Source: an uncultured Psychromonas sp. (GTDB taxonomy: Bacteria > Pseudomonadota > Gammaproteobacteria > Enterobacterales > Psychromonadaceae). Taken from it: DNA of 64,000 bases. The translations under genes were made by a program, and so were the position numbers. The notes beneath the pieces were generated by a model that worked only from the letters and a program-made list of their open reading frames with translations, was not told the DNA's origin and did no database searches. Shown here piece by piece: positions 9,953 through 20,496 of this stretch. Position 1 is the stretch's first letter; each line of letters begins with the position of its first letter. The DNA lies in the NCBI RefSeq assembly GCF_947489755.1, contig NZ_CANLFB010000013.1, positions 54,991 to 118,990 on the forward strand, given 5' to 3'.

Positions 9953-10173
9953 TTTTTACTTTTTTCAGCTTCAGTTTTTTGCTCTTCTTTGAAGCTAGCA
10001 TCAGATTTTTTATCTAACTCAGGAGAAGAGGTGTCTTCTTCTTTAATTGCTTTTTTAAATCCTTTAATTGCACCACCTAAATCACCACCGATACCGCGTA
10101 GTTTTTTAGTGCCAAATAAAACAATAACAATCACTGCAATAATCACTAATTGCCAAATTCCGATACCACCCAT
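9946..10173 (-). CDS. tatA: Twin-arginine translocase subunit TatA
   Basis: This 75-residue protein has a short N-terminal membrane helix ([18 protein letters not shown]), the [10 protein letters not shown] hinge and an amphipathic helix ending in a charged tail. The FGxKKL hinge and polar Gln8 identify TatA, which oligomerises to form the protein-conducting assembly. It is the first tat gene of the cluster, downstream of ubiB with about 150 bp between them, so a separate tat promoter is possible. Confidence 0.96.
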   Translation of the reverse strand: MGGIGIWQLVIIAVIVIVLFGTKKLRGIGGDLGGAIKGFKKAIKEEDTSSPELDKKSDASFKEEQKTEAEKSKKD

Positions 10174-10325
10174 AATATATTTCCTATATGTAAATAATGT
10201 TGTAAGTCATTGTGTGTATTGATTTAAGCATGCTTATAAAGAAAGTCTCTATCACGCCTGTTTATGTAAATAATAGATTAAAATTAATTAATGTTAGTCG
10301 CATTTTTTATCAGCCACTAAAGATA

Positions 10326-11966
10326 TTAAAGTTTGTTACTAAACCGCCAAGCAATTACCCAAGATACTACTGCTGGAATCGTTAAATACAAGTTAAAACT
10401 ATCATCAGACTGTAAATAGAATAACGCAGTAATAATGCTTAGCGTCACAGCTAAAGATGTTATCACTTGGTTTTTACTGTTTTTTTGCTGTTGATCATTA
10501 AAACGCTGCATTAACAACTGTTGCTGTTGTTGCACTTGTTTGGTTTGCGCTAGGTTGTGATAAACCAATTCAGGGATATCGGGTAACTTTTCTAACCAAA
10601 AGGGCGCTTTCACTTTGAGTTTATTGAACAGTGTCTGAGGGCTAACTTGTTCTCGCATCCAGTTTTCTAAAAATGGTTTTGCGGTATCCCATAAATCTAA
10701 CTGCGGATATAGTTGACGCCCTAAACCTTCGATATAAAGCAGTGTTTTTTGTAACAGTACTAATTGGGGTTGCACTTGCATATTAAAACGACGTGCCGTA
10801 TTGAATAAATTTATTAATACGTGAGCAAATGAAATTTCTGATAATGGTTTTTCAAAAATAGGTTCACAAACGGCACGTATCGCAAATTCAAACTCTTCCG
10901 CAGGCGTGTCTGCGGGCACCCAACCTGAGTCAATATGCAATTGTGCTACTTGTCTGTAGTCTCGGTTGAAAAACGCTAAGAAATTCTCAGCTAAGTAACG
11001 TTTATCTTCGTTGGTTAACGTACCGACAATGCCACAATCAATACCGATCCAAAGTGGATCTTCAGGGTGTTCGTAAGATACAAATACGTTACCAGGATGC
11101 ATATCTGCATGAAAGAAACTATCGCGAAATACTTGTGTGAAAAAAGCTTCTACGCCGCGTTCTGCAAGTAGTTTTAAATTGGTGTTTTGTGCTTTTAATG
11201 CTTCAATATCTGATACTGGAATGCCATATATGCGTTCCATGACTAATGCATCTTTAGTGCAATAGTCTGAATATATTTCAGGGACATATAAGACTTTAGA
11301 ATTTAAAAAGTTACGGCGTAATTGAATAGCGTTAGCCCCTTCACGCATTAAATCTAATTCGTCTATTATGGTCTTTTCGTATTCTCTGATCACTTCAACA
11401 GGACGTAGGCGTTTAGCATCTTTTAAAAAACGTTGCATTAATGAAGCCATCCATTTCATTAATTGAATATCAGCGGCAATGGTTTTAGCGATACCGGGTC
11501 TTGTTACTTTGATGACAACTTCTCGGCCATCTTCTTTAAGTGTGGCTGTGTGAACTTGTGCTATTGATGCTGAAGCGAGTGCAACTTCATTGAAATTATC
11601 AAAAATCTCGTTAATTGGTCGTTGAAAAGACTTTTCTATTTGTTTGATCGCTAAATCACCAGAAAAGGCCGGTACATTATCTTGTAAGTGAGCTAATTGG
11701 TCCGCATAGATAGGCGCTAATAAGTCACGGCGAGTCGACAGCATTTGCCCTAGTTTTATGTAGATAGGCCCTAATGATTGTAAACTTAAGCGCAGGCGTT
11801 CAGGTAATCCCATCTCTTTATGTTGATTGCGTAACCAAAATAAACAAAGCCTTAAAATCCAATAGCTTTTAGGTATTTGTGCTTTAGGGACTAACTCAAT
11901 TAAACCATATTCAATAAACGTTTTATTTATCTGATATAGACGCGATAATTCTGTTATTTTTATCAT
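10326..11966 (-). CDS. ubiB: Ubiquinone biosynthesis protein UbiB (ADCK-type atypical kinase)
   Basis: UbiB is a membrane-associated atypical protein-kinase-like ATPase required for coenzyme Q synthesis. In 546 residues the diagnostic motifs are the KxGQ stretch [18 protein letters not shown] near residue 70, the alanine-rich nucleotide loop [11 protein letters not shown], the catalytic HADMHPGN and DCGIVG in place of DFG. Two C-terminal hydrophobic segments (about 498-540) anchor it. It lies directly against ubiJ (stop and start adjacent) in the conserved ubiE-ubiJ-ubiB order. Confidence 0.97.
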   Translation of the reverse strand: MIKITELSRLYQINKTFIEYGLIELVPKAQIPKSYWILRLCLFWLRNQHKEMGLPERLRLSLQSLGPIYIKLGQMLSTRRDLLAPIYADQLAHLQDNVPAFSGDLAIKQIEKSFQRPINEIFDNFNEVALASASIAQVHTATLKEDGREVVIKVTRPGIAKTIAADIQLMKWMASLMQRFLKDAKRLRPVEVIREYEKTIIDELDLMREGANAIQLRRNFLNSKVLYVPEIYSDYCTKDALVMERIYGIPVSDIEALKAQNTNLKLLAERGVEAFFTQVFRDSFFHADMHPGNVFVSYEHPEDPLWIGIDCGIVGTLTNEDKRYLAENFLAFFNRDYRQVAQLHIDSGWVPADTPAEEFEFAIRAVCEPIFEKPLSEISFAHVLINLFNTARRFNMQVQPQLVLLQKTLLYIEGLGRQLYPQLDLWDTAKPFLENWMREQVSPQTLFNKLKVKAPFWLEKLPDIPELVYHNLAQTKQVQQQQQLLMQRFNDQQQKNSKNQVITSLAVTLSIITALFYLQSDDSFNLYLTIPAVVSWVIAWRFSNKL

Positions 11967-12623
11967 TTATTTCCCAGCTAGTGAGTTTGCGCCGAGTCGT
12001 TTATTAGACTTTACTGCTAACTGTTCTAACTTATTGTTAAGGCTTAGTAATAATTTATCTGCTTGTGTTTCTAGTGTTTTCACTTGCTCACAAAAATAAG
12101 CAACTTCTAAACCGCTAGGGGCCAGTTTAATTTCTTCTGTTACATATAAAGCCGTTTGTTTTTCAACCTTATTAAATTGAGCCAACGACCCTTGATGGAT
12201 TTTTTTAGCGTGATAGCAAAGTTTGTGTGCAATGACATCACCCACTTTATGAGATAAATGTTCTTCCCAATCGATATCCATATCCGTCAATAGTTTTGCA
12301 AACTGCTGTACTAATTGAATATCACCATCAACTTCTAGTTGTCCTGTTTTAATTAAATGTGTTAATTGGTGATTATCTTGCAGCTTATTTAATGCGTTAA
12401 AACTGACACGAATATTGCAATCAGCCTGACCTTCAAATTTATTTAATACATCTACTTGTTGGTCTGAAATAACAAAATACAAGGGAAAATTAAGTTCTTT
12501 TAAGCTTGCAGAGATGATAGTGCCATTAAGTTGTTTACGTTTTATGACAGCGCTACTATCTAATTGATGTAATTGATTTACACCTGTTTCTAATAAACCG
12601 CATAATAAGTTAGTTAATGGCAT
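11967..12623 (-). CDS. ubiJ: Ubiquinone biosynthesis accessory factor UbiJ (SCP2 domain)
   Basis: This 218-residue protein has an N-terminal SCP2-like lipid-binding domain (about residues 15-115) and a C-terminal helical coiled-coil-like tail. UbiJ works with UbiK in the soluble Ubi complex that holds hydrophobic ubiquinone intermediates. The call rests on domain content and on its place between ubiE and ubiB, as in E. coli yigP. It starts 47 bp after ubiE and abuts ubiB. Confidence 0.9.
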   Translation of the reverse strand: MPLTNLLCGLLETGVNQLHQLDSSAVIKRKQLNGTIISASLKELNFPLYFVISDQQVDVLNKFEGQADCNIRVSFNALNKLQDNHQLTHLIKTGQLEVDGDIQLVQQFAKLLTDMDIDWEEHLSHKVGDVIAHKLCYHAKKIHQGSLAQFNKVEKQTALYVTEEIKLAPSGLEVAYFCEQVKTLETQADKLLLSLNNKLEQLAVKSNKRLGANSLAGK

Positions 12624-12670
12624 GTTGGCTCTCGTTATAAAAGTGACTCATTAATGTTTGCAATATCAGA

Positions 12671-13426
12671 TTAGTATTTATAACCACGATGTAGAGCGAC
12701 AATACCTGCACTTAAATTAAAGTACTCTGTCCCTTCAAAACCGACATTATTCATCATCTCTTTAAGCGTATCTTGGTCTGGATGCATACGAATACTTTCA
12801 GCTAGGTATTGATAACTTTCACTGTCGTTCGCAATTAATTTTCCTAGTTTAGGCAAAATATTGAACGAGTAAAAATCATAAAACTTTTCAACGGGTGTAT
12901 AAACGGGCTTTGAAAATTCTAATACCAGTAAACGACCACCAGGCTTTAGCACTCGGTACATAGACGCTAAGGCTTTATCTTTGTCCGTCACGTTACGTAA
13001 ACCAAACGCAATAGTGATTAAGTCAAAATGATTATCAGGAAAAGGCAACTCTTCAGCATTGGCTTGAACGTAACTTACATTTCCCTCAATGCCCATGTCG
13101 CGTAACTTAGTACGACCTACTTTTAGCATTGAATCATTAATGTCTGCTAGTACCACTTGGCCTTTTGCACCTACAATACGTGAAAACTTTGCGGTTAAAT
13201 CACCAGTTCCGCCCGCTAAGTCTAAGACTTTTTGACCCTGGCGAACACCTGAACAGTCAACGGTAAAGCGCTTCCAAATGCGGTGGATACCCATCGATAA
13301 CACATCATTCATGATGTCGTATTTTGCGGCAACTGAATGGAATACGTCAGCCACTAATTCAACTTTTTTATCTTCTTCAACGGTTTTGAAACCAAAGTGA
13401 GTTTTATTGTCTGGGGTTTCTTGCAT
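12671..13426 (-). CDS. ubiE: Ubiquinone/menaquinone C-methyltransferase UbiE
   Basis: This SAM-dependent class I methyltransferase of 251 residues has the motif [11 protein letters not shown] (about residue 69) and the family signatures [17 protein letters not shown] and FGLRNVTDK. It methylates the ring carbon of demethylmenaquinol and of the ubiquinone precursor. It is the first gene of a minus-strand run through ubiJ and ubiB, and its promoter must lie in the long gap shared with pgi. Confidence 0.97.
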   Translation of the reverse strand: MQETPDNKTHFGFKTVEEDKKVELVADVFHSVAAKYDIMNDVLSMGIHRIWKRFTVDCSGVRQGQKVLDLAGGTGDLTAKFSRIVGAKGQVVLADINDSMLKVGRTKLRDMGIEGNVSYVQANAEELPFPDNHFDLITIAFGLRNVTDKDKALASMYRVLKPGGRLLVLEFSKPVYTPVEKFYDFYSFNILPKLGKLIANDSESYQYLAESIRMHPDQDTLKEMMNNVGFEGTEYFNLSAGIVALHRGYKY

Positions 13427-13668
13427 GATTATCTCTTTACCTTACGGATAAAAATTATTGCTTGATTAGATATGATTGCATGATAGCAATTTTTCAACAA
13501 TATTTGGATCTTTATTGTTTGCCTAATTTTATGTTTTAAATCATTGATTTTGTTTTTAATGTTACGCTTTATTACAAAGTTTTACTAAATTATTGGATAT
13601 TATACTCGTGACTAATGAACAGGTATTATTCAATCGTTAACTCGGACATAAAGACAAGGAGTAACATG

Positions 13669-13686
13669 ATGACAATGGATCGCTAG
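13669..13686 (+). CDS. Candidate leader mini-ORF (MTMDR)
   Basis: A near-consensus ribosome site AAGGAG (13656-13661) lies 7 nt before ATG 13669. An earlier in-frame ATG at 13666 would add one Met. The peptide is only five or six residues long. AAGGA (13656-13660) can pair with TCCTT (13687-13691), and GTAACAT (13661-13667) with ATGTTAC (13697-13703). Initiation could therefore be masked by downstream RNA. A regulatory leader is inference. Confidence 0.35.
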   Translation: MTMDR

Positions 13687-13828
13687 TCCTTATCGAATGT
13701 TACAACACAGTATTAGTTTTCGAGTTGGTGAGCTGCAGGACAAGTCGATACGCAACCATCTTCGTTTTTATAAAGTCTCGATTTAACCTGTTAGATCTTT
13801 ACTTTTATGCTTAGAACCTGATTGTCTC

Positions 13829-13966
13829 ATGATTTGTTGGTTTTTGTTCCATCGAATGATGACAGGTATATATTGGTTTAATACTTTAAATTGGGGCGCA
13901 TTGATTATATTGTTAATTAACCTCTATTTTGGTGACGAAAATTTAAAATCATTTAAAAGCATATGA
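13829..13966 (+). CDS. Possible 45-residue membrane micro-protein
   Basis: The ORF begins MICWFLFHRMMTG, has one hydrophobic segment around NWGALIILLINLYF and ends in a charged tail. This layout would fit a small single-span membrane protein. There is no clear ribosome site before the first ATG; internal Met10 or Met11 could serve as the start. I do not recognise it, and it may be chance. Confidence 0.25.
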   Translation: MICWFLFHRMMTGIYWFNTLNWGALIILLINLYFGDENLKSFKSI

Positions 13967-14278
13967 TTATGATTTTTGTGATGCTGCTGATCGAGCATAG
14001 TTAAAGGCGAATTATTAAAGCTATAATGAGTTATTGGGAAATAATTTAACGCAGAAATTAGCTTAAATAGTGGTGTTGCATCGCTTTTCTTATCCGGAAC
14101 TGAAGTTAATTATTAACAGAGTTATTTAAGTCTCTCTATATAAAAGGTACATTAGTTGTTCTATCACATTATTTTACCTTTTTTATCAATATTTAATGAT
14201 AAATGTGACTGTTGTTATAAGTGAAAATACGTTATAACCATTCATAAAGCTTTAATATCATAAACTTGGGAACTTTTT

Positions 14279-15931
14279 ATGTTGAAAAATATCCAACCGA
14301 CACAAACAGCAGCTTGGTCAACGCTACAAAGCCTATTTGATGATCATGCTGATATGCAAATATCTGAATTATTTGCCGAAGATTCGCAGCGTTTCGACAC
14401 CTTTTCTCGTCAATTTAACGAAGACTTCTTATTAGATTTCTCTAAGAACTTAATTACCGAAGAGATATTAGCCAGTTTAATTGATCTTGCTAAGGAAGTG
14501 GATTTAAGCGGCGCAATTAAAGCGCAATTTTCTGGTGAAAAAATTAATATCACAGAAGGACGTGCGGTACTTCATACTGCTTTACGCAATCGCAGCAATG
14601 CTCCTGTTTTTGTTGATGGCGAAGATGTCATGCCTAAAATCAACGAAGTACTGTCGCAAATGAAAGCATTTTGTTCAAAAGTACATTCTGGTGAATGGTT
14701 AGGTTACACAGGCAAGCGTATTACGGATGTCGTTAATATTGGTATCGGTGGTTCTGATTTAGGTCCGTTCATGGTAACTGAAGCGTTACGCCCTTATAAA
14801 GTTGAAGGTATCGAAACACATTTTGTGTCTAATGTTGATGCCACTCATATTGTTGAAACGTTAACTAAAGTCGACCCTGAAACAACCTTATTTTTAATTG
14901 CCTCTAAAACATTCACTACACAAGAAACAATGACCAATGCACACAGTGCTCGAGACTGGTTTTTAAATTTTGCGCAAGATGAAGCCTTTGTTGCGAAGCA
15001 TTTTGCTGCACTTTCAACGAATGCAGAGGCAGTAACAGAGTTTGGTATTGATACGGCTAACATGTTTCAATTTTGGGACTGGGTCGGTGGACGTTACTCT
15101 ATTTGGTCTGCCATTGGTTTATCAATTGCATTAACCGTTGGTTTTGAAAACTATGAAGAACTGCTTGATGGTGCACATGAGATGGATCAGCACTTTGCAA
15201 CGACTGAATTTGAAAATAATATTCCCGTATTATTAGCGGTTATTGGTATTTGGTATAATAATTTTTATGGGGCTGAATCAGAAGCTATCCTACCTTACGA
15301 TCAATACATGCATCGTTTCCCTGCTTACTTCCAACAAGGCAATATGGAGTCTAACGGTAAATGCACAGACCGTAATGGTGACCCTGTTGATTATCAAACA
15401 GGGCCGATTATTTGGGGCGAGCCTGGTACTAATGGACAACATGCGTTTTACCAATTGATTCACCAAGGTACTAAATTGATTCCTTGTGACTTTATTGCGC
15501 CAGCGGTTAGTCATAACCCTGCAGGTGATCACCACGCTAAATTACTCTCTAACTTCTTTGCGCAAACTGAAGCATTAGCCTTTGGCAAAACCAAGATGCA
15601 AGTGGAATCAGAATTTACTGCCGCAGGTAAATCAGCAGAAGAAGTGGCTGATTTAGTACCTTACAAAGTATTTGAAGGTAATAAACCAACTAACTCAATT
15701 TTAGTTAAAAAGATTACCCCTAAAACATTAGGTCAACTGATTGCAATGTACGAGCAGAAGATCTTCACGCAAGGCGTTATCTGGAATATCTTTACGTTTG
15801 ATCAGTGGGGCGTTGAACTCGGTAAGCAATTAGCGGGACAAATTTTACCTGAGCTAAGTAATAACGATTGTGTAGAAAGCCACGACTGTTCAACGAATGG
15901 ATTGATCAATGCTTGGAAAGCGTGGAAGTAA
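14279..15931 (+). CDS. pgi: Glucose-6-phosphate isomerase
   Basis: Pgi interconverts glucose-6-phosphate and fructose-6-phosphate in glycolysis, gluconeogenesis and sugar-nucleotide supply. The 550-residue protein has GGSDLGP (about residue 158) and both family signatures, [16 protein letters not shown] (about residue 265) and the C-terminal [15 protein letters not shown], plus the catalytic-region [14 protein letters not shown]. Full length. It is transcribed alone, with a long leader region before it. Fructose-6-phosphate made here feeds the amino-sugar routes needed by the downstream glycan genes. Confidence 0.98.
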   Translation: MLKNIQPTQTAAWSTLQSLFDDHADMQISELFAEDSQRFDTFSRQFNEDFLLDFSKNLITEEILASLIDLAKEVDLSGAIKAQFSGEKINITEGRAVLHTALRNRSNAPVFVDGEDVMPKINEVLSQMKAFCSKVHSGEWLGYTGKRITDVVNIGIGGSDLGPFMVTEALRPYKVEGIETHFVSNVDATHIVETLTKVDPETTLFLIASKTFTTQETMTNAHSARDWFLNFAQDEAFVAKHFAALSTNAEAVTEFGIDTANMFQFWDWVGGRYSIWSAIGLSIALTVGFENYEELLDGAHEMDQHFATTEFENNIPVLLAVIGIWYNNFYGAESEAILPYDQYMHRFPAYFQQGNMESNGKCTDRNGDPVDYQTGPIIWGEPGTNGQHAFYQLIHQGTKLIPCDFIAPAVSHNPAGDHHAKLLSNFFAQTEALAFGKTKMQVESEFTAAGKSAEEVADLVPYKVFEGNKPTNSILVKKITPKTLGQLIAMYEQKIFTQGVIWNIFTFDQWGVELGKQLAGQILPELSNNDCVESHDCSTNGLINAWKAWK

Positions 15932-16136
15932 GTTTTTAACATCGAATTTTAACTTTAAAGGTTCTAGTTTTAAAGTTTGACCGCGTTATTTAACGGTTAC
16001 TGCGTATTATTTAATATGTGTTAACCGTTTTTTTGTCTTTGTATTTTACTCATTGTAGATAAGTCATTACTATAGCGACTTTATATGATTGAGTTTATGT
16101 CGTTATTACAATCATGCGTACAATTTGGAGTTTTAT

Positions 16137-17141
16137 ATGAAATACCTTGTAACGGGTGCTGTTGGTTTTATTGGAAGCGTTGTCGTTGAACGTTTAACTG
16201 CCGCTGGTCATCAAGTGATTGGTATTGATAATATCAACGATTATTATGATGTTGCATTAAAAGAAGCTCGTTTAAAGCGTATTGAAAACCCATTATTTCA
16301 ATTTATCAAATTAGATTTAGCTGATCGTGAAGGCATTAAAGCCTTATTCGCAGATCAACAGTTTGACCGCGTTATTCATCTTGGCGCACAAGCGGGTGTA
16401 CGTTACTCGATTGAAAATCCATTGGCTTATGCTGACAGCAACTTGGTCGGTCATGTCAATATTTTGGAAGGGTGTCGTCAAAATAATGTAGGACACCTGA
16501 TTTATGCATCATCAAGTTCTGTTTATGGTTTAAACGAAAAAGTACCTTTCTCAACCAATGATTCAGTAGACCATCCTATCTCTTTGTATGCTGCCACTAA
16601 GAAATCAAATGAATTGATGGCACATACGTACTCTCATCTTTACGATATTCCGACAACAGGCCTACGATTCTTTACCGTTTATGGCCCTTGGGGACGTCCA
16701 GATATGGCACCGTTCATCTTTACTAAAAAGATTCTGGAAGGTGAAACAATTGATATCAACAATAATGGCGATATGTGGCGCGATTTTACTTATATTGATG
16801 ACATCGTAGAAGGCGTTATTCGTATCGCAGATGTTGAACCTGTTAAAAATCCTGATTGGACTGTTGAAACGGGTAGCCCTGCAACGAGTTCTGCACCTTA
16901 TGCTGTTTACAATATAGGGCACGGCTCACCAATCAGCTTAATGGATTTTGTACAAGCGATTGAAAGCGAACTAGGCATAGAAGCGAAGAAAAATTTCCGT
17001 GGAATGCAAGCAGGCGATGTATATCAAACCTATGCAGATACTACTGACTTATTTAAAGTAATAGGTTACACACCTGCAGTCACTGTGAAGCAAGGTGTTG
17101 CTGAATTTGTAAAATGGTATAAAGACTTTTACGCTAAGTAG
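16137..17141 (+). CDS. NAD-dependent nucleotide-sugar epimerase (UDP-glucuronate 4-epimerase type)
   Basis: This is an extended short-chain dehydrogenase of 334 residues. It has the NAD-binding GAVGFIG (residues 7-13; the second position is more often Ala or Gly), the catalytic SSSSVYG and YAATKKS (YxxxK), and the conserved GPWGRPDMA and MWRDFTYIDDIV typical of UDP-glucuronate 4-epimerases. It probably makes UDP-galacturonate for surface polysaccharide. ATG 16137 was chosen because TTGGAG precedes it by a normal distance and the protein begins MKYLVTG; an in-frame upstream start would add 16 unrelated residues. It is followed by its own terminator. Confidence 0.88.
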   Translation: MKYLVTGAVGFIGSVVVERLTAAGHQVIGIDNINDYYDVALKEARLKRIENPLFQFIKLDLADREGIKALFADQQFDRVIHLGAQAGVRYSIENPLAYADSNLVGHVNILEGCRQNNVGHLIYASSSSVYGLNEKVPFSTNDSVDHPISLYAATKKSNELMAHTYSHLYDIPTTGLRFFTVYGPWGRPDMAPFIFTKKILEGETIDINNNGDMWRDFTYIDDIVEGVIRIADVEPVKNPDWTVETGSPATSSAPYAVYNIGHGSPISLMDFVQAIESELGIEAKKNFRGMQAGDVYQTYADTTDLFKVIGYTPAVTVKQGVAEFVKWYKDFYAK

Positions 17142-17198
17142 ATTCTATGATGATTCGGTTATTAGTGATAAATCGAATCTAATTAATATCATTTTATT

Positions 17199-17223
17199 AA
17201 GGCTAACTTTTGTTAGCCTTTTT
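17199..17223 (+). terminator. Rho-independent terminator of the epimerase gene
   Basis: AAGGCTAAC (17199-17207) and GTTAGCCTT (17212-17220) form a perfect 9-bp stem with a TTTT loop, followed by Ts. Confidence 0.93.
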
Positions 17224-17278
17224 ACTTTTTGCTCTGTCGCTTTTAACACTTAAGCCTGATACTAAAAATCTAAAATTA

Positions 17279-18328
17279 CTAATGATCAGAACTTGTTATG
17301 GCTGTAAATTGTTCAATGACCTGTTCAGTGGAGATGTCTTGCATAATATGCTCACCTTTTGCGCGTGCACTCCAAGGTAGTTCAGATAATGATTTTTTAT
17401 GTTGCTCTTGTACATGTTGTTCATAAACACTAATCACATGTTCGGCACTTAAATAGGGACCAGTTCGTAGTGGGTTACTGTGTCCATACAACCCAATAAC
17501 AGGTGTATTTTGTGTTGTTGCGATATGTGCAGGGCCAGAATCAGGAGCTAGCACTAGCGAAGCTTGTCTTAAGGTCGCTGTGAGTTGTTTTAACGAAGTT
17601 TGACCGATTAAATTGATCGCCTTGTCCTGCATTAGCGTTTGTATATTTTCACCTAACAGTACTTCACGAGGCGCAGGGGAACCACATAATACCACTTCAA
17701 AACCTTGTGTGATGGCATGATCGGCCACTGCTGCATAACGCTCTGTTAACCAGTTTCGCTCATCTTTACTTGCGGCAGGGCTGATGACAAATAAAGGCTT
17801 TTTTTCGCAACTAATACTTTGAGCAAATTCAATATCCGATGAGCTTAGTGGAATATTCCATGTTGGTGTTATTTTATCGATACCTAAAAAATAAGCAAAT
17901 TCAAAAAAGCTATCTAACACATGTTGAGATGCAGTATCTGGGATCTTTTTATTGGTAAATAACCACTGACCTTCTTTAGCGCGTTTACGGTTAAAGCCTA
18001 TTTTGTACTTTGCTTTAATACCTATTGTTAATGCGCTTGCTCTGAGTGCTAATTGCATATGTAACAAAGCATCGAATTTTCTGTCTGATAATTGTTTCCA
18101 AATTGCTTTCATACCTGAGTAACCAGTTTTTTTGTCAAAAATAATCACTTCAATATTAGGTAAATCATGCAATAACTGCGCTTCTATTTTTCCCATGATC
18201 CAGGTTATCTTGGTGCTTGGCCATTGCTTTTGAATTGCTTGTACCATAGCAACAGCATGACATACATCGCCAATAGCTGATAAACGTAGAAGACATATCG
18301 ATTTAGGTGCTGTTGAAAATAATGGCAT
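17279..18328 (-). CDS. Glycosyltransferase family 9 (heptosyltransferase-like)
   Basis: This 349-residue GT-B enzyme resembles ADP-heptose:lipopolysaccharide heptosyltransferases. It has the N-terminal ICLLRLSAIGDVCHAV with the conserved Asp and a C-terminal donor site VLAPDSGPAHIATTQNTPVIGLYG. It probably adds a core sugar to lipopolysaccharide on the cytoplasmic side of the inner membrane. ATG 18328 is preferred; a TTG 18 bp upstream would add EYHTT. It is divergent from kdkA and shares a gap of about 100 bp with it. The exact donor and acceptor cannot be read from sequence, so no waa symbol is given. Confidence 0.85.
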   Translation of the reverse strand: MPLFSTAPKSICLLRLSAIGDVCHAVAMVQAIQKQWPSTKITWIMGKIEAQLLHDLPNIEVIIFDKKTGYSGMKAIWKQLSDRKFDALLHMQLALRASALTIGIKAKYKIGFNRKRAKEGQWLFTNKKIPDTASQHVLDSFFEFAYFLGIDKITPTWNIPLSSSDIEFAQSISCEKKPLFVISPAASKDERNWLTERYAAVADHAITQGFEVVLCGSPAPREVLLGENIQTLMQDKAINLIGQTSLKQLTATLRQASLVLAPDSGPAHIATTQNTPVIGLYGHSNPLRTGPYLSAEHVISVYEQHVQEQHKKSLSELPWSARAKGEHIMQDISTEQVIEQFTAITSSDH

Positions 18329-18431
18329 AGTAGTATGATATTCCAAGTGATTTTATTCAGTATACAATACTAACGTTATTTTAGGTTTCAATATTTTTGG
18401 AGTCGCGAGTATTTATTAAAAGGTTAACAAG

Positions 18432-19127
18432 ATGTTCAAGATAATTCAAAGCCAAGGTGCATATACTATTTACAATGAAAAGTTCATTGAGGATGTATCT
18501 GAATGTTTTGAGCCACAATATTGGCAGAATAAAGCAAAGGTTATCGGCAGCGCGCAAGGGCGTGGGACGACTTGGTTTGTTGAGCTTGATAGCATACAAG
18601 CAGCATTACGTCATTATCATAGAGGTGGATTATTTGGAAAAATAATATCTGATAGCTATTTTTTTACTGGCTATCAAAAAGCGCGAAGTATCACAGAATT
18701 TCATTTATTAAATCACTTGCAAGGGCAAGGCGTTAATGTACCAACACCCATCGCGGCTAATGTTAAACGTTGTGGTTTATTGTATAAAGCGAATATTTTA
18801 TCTGAAAAAATTCCTGCTGCCTCAGATCTGGTTGATGTACTACAGCAAAGAGAATTAACGAAAGATGAATACATACGTATTGGGCAAGAAATTAAAAAAT
18901 TGCATCAAGCACACGTCAATCATACTGATCTGAATATCCATAATATTTTATTAGATGAAAATGGCCAAGTTTGGATTATTGATTTTGATAAATGTTATCA
19001 ACAGGTTGGAGAAGATTGGAAAGAGGGCAATTTACAACGTTTATTGCGCTCTTTCCGTAAAGAGCTTAAAAAAAGATCTATTAACTGGAATGAAGCCGAT
19101 TGGCAGTCTCTAGTCCTTGGTTATTAA
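18432..19127 (+). CDS. kdkA: 3-deoxy-D-manno-octulosonic acid (Kdo) kinase
   Basis: KdkA phosphorylates the Kdo residue of Kdo-lipid A, a modification used by bacteria with a single Kdo. The 231-residue protein has the small-kinase motifs HTDLNIHN (His164 onwards) and DFDKC (Asp184 onwards) and an N-terminal GRGTTWFVE typical of KdkA. It sits divergently from the GT9 gene and upstream of the nonulosonic acid operon. Together with waaA at 26-27 kb, it implies a lipopolysaccharide inner core with phosphorylated Kdo. Confidence 0.92.
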   Translation: MFKIIQSQGAYTIYNEKFIEDVSECFEPQYWQNKAKVIGSAQGRGTTWFVELDSIQAALRHYHRGGLFGKIISDSYFFTGYQKARSITEFHLLNHLQGQGVNVPTPIAANVKRCGLLYKANILSEKIPAASDLVDVLQQRELTKDEYIRIGQEIKKLHQAHVNHTDLNIHNILLDENGQVWIIDFDKCYQQVGEDWKEGNLQRLLRSFRKELKKRSINWNEADWQSLVLGY

Positions 19128-19296
19128 TAAAGTAATAAACTAGGATTACTTTAGTTTTCAAAAGTTATTCCTACTAAAATAATATTACATAAGATAACTA
19201 TTCACGTAAGATATGTGATTTATTGAACAAAGCCAGAATTAGATATAATTTTTATGTTTTTCTTTTGAGTTTTAATCGTAACAAAGGTAAACAAAT

Positions 19297-20487
19297 ATGA
19301 GCGAAATTTTACCACTTATTGGTCGTGAAAAAGTATTATTTTCTAATGATATAAAAAAACATGAAAAAGAATTGTTAGAAATTGTAAGTAATAGTAGTTT
19401 TCTTGTTGTTGGAGCAGCAGGCTCGATTGGGCAAGCGGTTACAAAAGAAATATTCAAACGAAACCCTAAGAAATTGCACGCTGTTGATATCAGTGAAAAT
19501 AACATGGTTGAACTTGTTCGTGATATCCGTAGTTCTTATGGTTATATAGAAGGTGACTTTCAAACTTTTGCTTTAGATATTGGTTCTATTGAATATGATG
19601 CATTTATTGAATCTGACGGTAAATATGATTATGTATTAAATCTTTCTGCGCTTAAACATGTTCGTAGCGAAAAAGATCCTTTTACATTAATGCGGATGAT
19701 TGATGTAAATGTTTTCAATACAGACAAAACATTACTGCAGTCTACAGCCAAAGGCACTAAGAAATACTTCTGTGTCTCTACTGATAAAGCTGCTAATCCC
19801 GTCAATATGATGGGGGCATCTAAGCGTATTATGGAAATGTTTTTAATGCGCCGTAGTGCTGATATTAAAATATCGACTGCGCGTTTTGCAAATGTTGCGT
19901 TTTCTGATGGCTCTTTATTACATGGCTTTAATCAACGAATTCAAAAACGTCAGCCAATTGTTGCGCCTAAAGATATTAAACGCTATTTCGTGACGCCTCA
20001 AGAATCAGGTGAACTGTGCTTAATGTCTTGTATTTTTGGTGAAAATAGAGATATTTTCTTCCCTAAACTAAGCGAAGCGTTACACCTTATTTCATTTGCA
20101 GATATTGCCGTTAAATACCTTGAGCAATTAGGTTTTGAACCTTATTTATGTGAAACTGAAGATGAAGCGCGAGAATTAGCAAAAACATTACCCGAGCAAG
20201 GGAAATGGCCATGTTTATTTACAGATAGTGATACTACAGGTGAAAAAGACTTTGAAGAATTTTTTACTGATAATGAAACGCTAGATATGCAACGATTTGA
20301 TAATTTAGGCGTGATTAAAAATGAAGCTGTTTTTGATCCGCAATTAGTTTCTTTATTTGAACAAGAAATAGCGGGTATGAAAGTGAATAAATCATGGAAT
20401 AAAGAGCAGATTGTACAATTGTTTTTCAAAATGCTTCCTGATTTTGGTCATAAAGAAACAGGTAAATACCTCGATGGTAAAATGTAA
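19297..20487 (+). CDS. legB: Nucleotide-sugar 4,6-dehydratase, LegB-type (legionaminic acid pathway)
   Basis: This 396-residue soluble short-chain dehydrogenase belongs to the CapD/PseB/LegB group. It has the NAD site VVGAAGSIG (residues 37-45) and the active-site region STDKAANPVNMMGASKR, where Met replaces the usual Tyr of YxxxK, as in WbpM-type dehydratases. It would start the pathway by converting a GDP- or UDP-GlcNAc derivative to the 4-keto-6-deoxy sugar. It is first in a seven-gene run with gaps of 10 bp or less or overlaps, and an AAAGG ribosome site precedes it. The substrate nucleotide is inferred from ptmE downstream. Confidence 0.85.
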   Translation: MSEILPLIGREKVLFSNDIKKHEKELLEIVSNSSFLVVGAAGSIGQAVTKEIFKRNPKKLHAVDISENNMVELVRDIRSSYGYIEGDFQTFALDIGSIEYDAFIESDGKYDYVLNLSALKHVRSEKDPFTLMRMIDVNVFNTDKTLLQSTAKGTKKYFCVSTDKAANPVNMMGASKRIMEMFLMRRSADIKISTARFANVAFSDGSLLHGFNQRIQKRQPIVAPKDIKRYFVTPQESGELCLMSCIFGENRDIFFPKLSEALHLISFADIAVKYLEQLGFEPYLCETEDEARELAKTLPEQGKWPCLFTDSDTTGEKDFEEFFTDNETLDMQRFDNLGVIKNEAVFDPQLVSLFEQEIAGMKVNKSWNKEQIVQLFFKMLPDFGHKETGKYLDGKM

Positions 20488-20496
20488 GGCCCAATC

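Larger units (their letters stand above)
13601..14278 (+). other. Long intergenic region with leader-like elements upstream of pgi
   Basis: This is most of the 852-bp gap between ubiE and pgi. It holds a plausible -10 box TATACT (13601-13606), a mini-ORF with strong ribosome site (13669-13686), self-complementary segments around that site, and a hydrophobic 45-codon ORF (13829-13966). No known riboswitch or sRNA family was recognised. A transcript from 13612 would carry an unusually long 5' leader if it reads into pgi. Confidence 0.45.
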
